From an uncultured Clostridia bacterium (GTDB lineage: Bacteria > Bacillota > Clostridia > Oscillospirales > Oscillospiraceae), in assembly GCA_947169005.1 (NCBI GenBank), contig CAMVOG010000049.1:1-12028 (forward strand): a stretch of 12,028 nt of DNA, given 5' to 3'. The translations under genes were made by a program, and so were the position numbers. Shown piece by piece: positions 11,032-12,028 of the stretch (within the stretch, counting starts at the first letter, position 1; every line of letters begins with the position of its first letter). Below the pieces are notes generated by a model. It had not been told where the DNA came from. It worked only from the letters and a program-made list of their open reading frames with translations, and did no database searches.

Positions 11032-12028
11032 ATGTCTATCAAAGTGGGTATCAATGGTTTTGGGCGGATCGGCCGCCTGGTCCTGCGGGCCAGCCTGGAT
11101 CATCCGGACGTGGAGATCATGGGCATCAACAGCACCATGCCCCCCGATTACATGATCTATCTGCTGAAATACGATACGGTCCACGGTATTCTGAACGCGG
11201 ACCTGGGCTATACGGACGACGCGATCCTCCTCAACGGCAAGAAGATCCCTGTCTGCATGGACAGAGACCCCCACAACGTCCATTGGGACGCCTTCGGCGT
11301 GGAATACCTGGCCGAATGCACCGGCAAGTTCCTCACCAAGGAGAAGGCGGCCCCCCACCTGGAGAACGGGGCCAAAAAGGTCGTCATGACCGCCCCCTCC
11401 AAGGACGATACCCCCATGTTCGTCATGGGCGTGAACGAGAATACCTATACCAAGGACATGGACTATGTGTCCAACGCCTCCTGCACCACCAACTGCCTGG
11501 CCCCGCTGGCCAAGGTGGTCCATGAGCATTGGGGCATCGAATCGGGCCTTATGACCACGATCCACTCCATCACCTCCTCCCAGCGCACCGTGGACGGCAA
11601 CTCCGCCAAGGACTGGCGCGGCGGCCGCGCGGCCTCCGGCAACATCATCCCCAGCTCCACCGGCGCGGCCAAGGCCGTGGGCAAGGTCATCCCCAGCCTG
11701 AACGGGAAGCTGACGGGCCTCTCCATGCGCGTCCCCACCCTGGACGTGTCCGTGGTGGACCTCACCGCCAACCTGGAAAAGCCCGCCAAGTATGAGGAGA
11801 TCTGCGCCGTTATGAAGGAAGAGAGCGAGGGCGCCCTGAAGGGCATCCTCGGCTATACGGACGAGCCTCTGGTCTCCTCCGATTTCCTCACCGATTCCCG
11901 CACCTGCATCTTCGACGCCAAGGCCGGCATCCAGCTCACCGACAAGTTCGTGAAGCTCGTCGCCTGGTACGACAACGAGTGGGGCTACAGCAATAAGGTG
12001 CTGGATCTGATCGAGCAGATGTATAAGG
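11032..12028 (+). CDS. gap: Glyceraldehyde-3-phosphate dehydrogenase (3' end beyond window)
   Basis: At least 332 residues are present, and the usual family length (~335) means only a few codons are missing at the right edge. The Rossmann motif is INGFGRIGRLVLRA (7-20). The catalytic site is SNASCTTNCLAPLAKV with Cys151, and His178 lies in MTTIHS. WRGGRAASGNIIPSSTGAAKAVGKVIP and WYDNEWGYSNKVLDL are canonical. It converts glyceraldehyde-3-phosphate, phosphate and NAD(P)+ to 1,3-bisphosphoglycerate in the cytoplasm. The residue normally Asp after strand 2 is Ser34 (GINSTM), and the Pro of DGPS/DLPH is Asn190 (DGNS). Both replacements are typical of NADP-accepting enzymes such as GapB and plastid forms. 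GGAG (11022-11025) lies 6 bases before the ATG. Its own promoter and a structured leader precede it. Confidence 0.96.
   Translation, partial: MSIKVGINGFGRIGRLVLRASLDHPDVEIMGINSTMPPDYMIYLLKYDTVHGILNADLGYTDDAILLNGKKIPVCMDRDPHNVHWDAFGVEYLAECTGKFLTKEKAAPHLENGAKKVVMTAPSKDDTPMFVMGVNENTYTKDMDYVSNASCTTNCLAPLAKVVHEHWGIESGLMTTIHSITSSQRTVDGNSAKDWRGGRAASGNIIPSSTGAAKAVGKVIPSLNGKLTGLSMRVPTLDVSVVDLTANLEKPAKYEEICAVMKEESEGALKGILGYTDEPLVSSDFLTDSRTCIFDAKAGIQLTDKFVKLVAWYDNEWGYSNKVLDLIEQMYK

Noticed and set aside
10806..11525. A 239-codon plus frame overlapping the GAPDH gene
   Set aside because: It is out of frame with GAPDH, which has all canonical motifs; the overlapping product is Gly/Pro/Arg-rich noise.

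Overview
The window looks like chromosome from a GC-rich, low-GC-lineage (Firmicutes) anaerobe, most plausibly a gut Oscillospiraceae/Clostridia member. This is inferred from strong AGGAGG-type ribosome binding sites, a LytTR regulator, an oxygen-sensitive glycyl radical enzyme and Tn916-type integrase features. The background is strongly GC-rich, but the stretch from about 4.05 to 5.29 kb is clearly AT-rich.

Layout: (1) 1-1221 holds the tail of an unidentified gene, a 7-bp tandem repeat, and a LytTR-domain regulator whose promoter is embraced by a 10-bp palindrome. (2) 1222-1616 carries a ~210-bp MITE-like element with structured terminal inverted repeats and a terminator. (3) 1617-4052 (minus strand) encodes an 806-aa glycyl radical enzyme of the dehydratase-like class, with no activase nearby. 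(4) 4205-5258 is an AT-rich segment on the minus strand: a four-helix-bundle protein overlapping a GNAT acetyltransferase, with a periodic hairpin array (22-23 bp) upstream and a terminator downstream.

(5) 5286-9387 is an integrated mobile element. A 33-bp direct repeat, which contains the 3' end of tRNA-Leu, occurs at 5286-5318 and again at 9355-9387; the start-to-start distance is 4,069 bp. Inside, an XRE repressor and a tyrosine integrase run rightward. An excisionase, a small NPDKV-type protein, an HTH protein, a 62-aa protein, a DUF6291-like protein and another small protein run leftward. The two sets diverge from overlapping promoters at 7361-7408. This repressor/integrase versus xis/replication-like divergence resembles phage satellites and small integrative elements, but no relaxase, capsid, terminase or recognisable primase is present. 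A promoter-terminator pair on the plus strand inside the leftward operon predicts a ~74-nt antisense RNA.

(6) 9365-9636 holds tRNA-Leu(GAG) and tRNA-Leu(CAG) behind a near-consensus promoter, all on the minus strand. The CAG gene is the integration target. (7) 9656-12028 holds a soluble sensor-histidine-kinase-like protein (minus) divergent from a GAPDH gene (plus), which is cut off by the window end. The GAPDH lacks both residues that usually enforce NAD specificity. No homology search was run, so family names rest on motif recognition alone.
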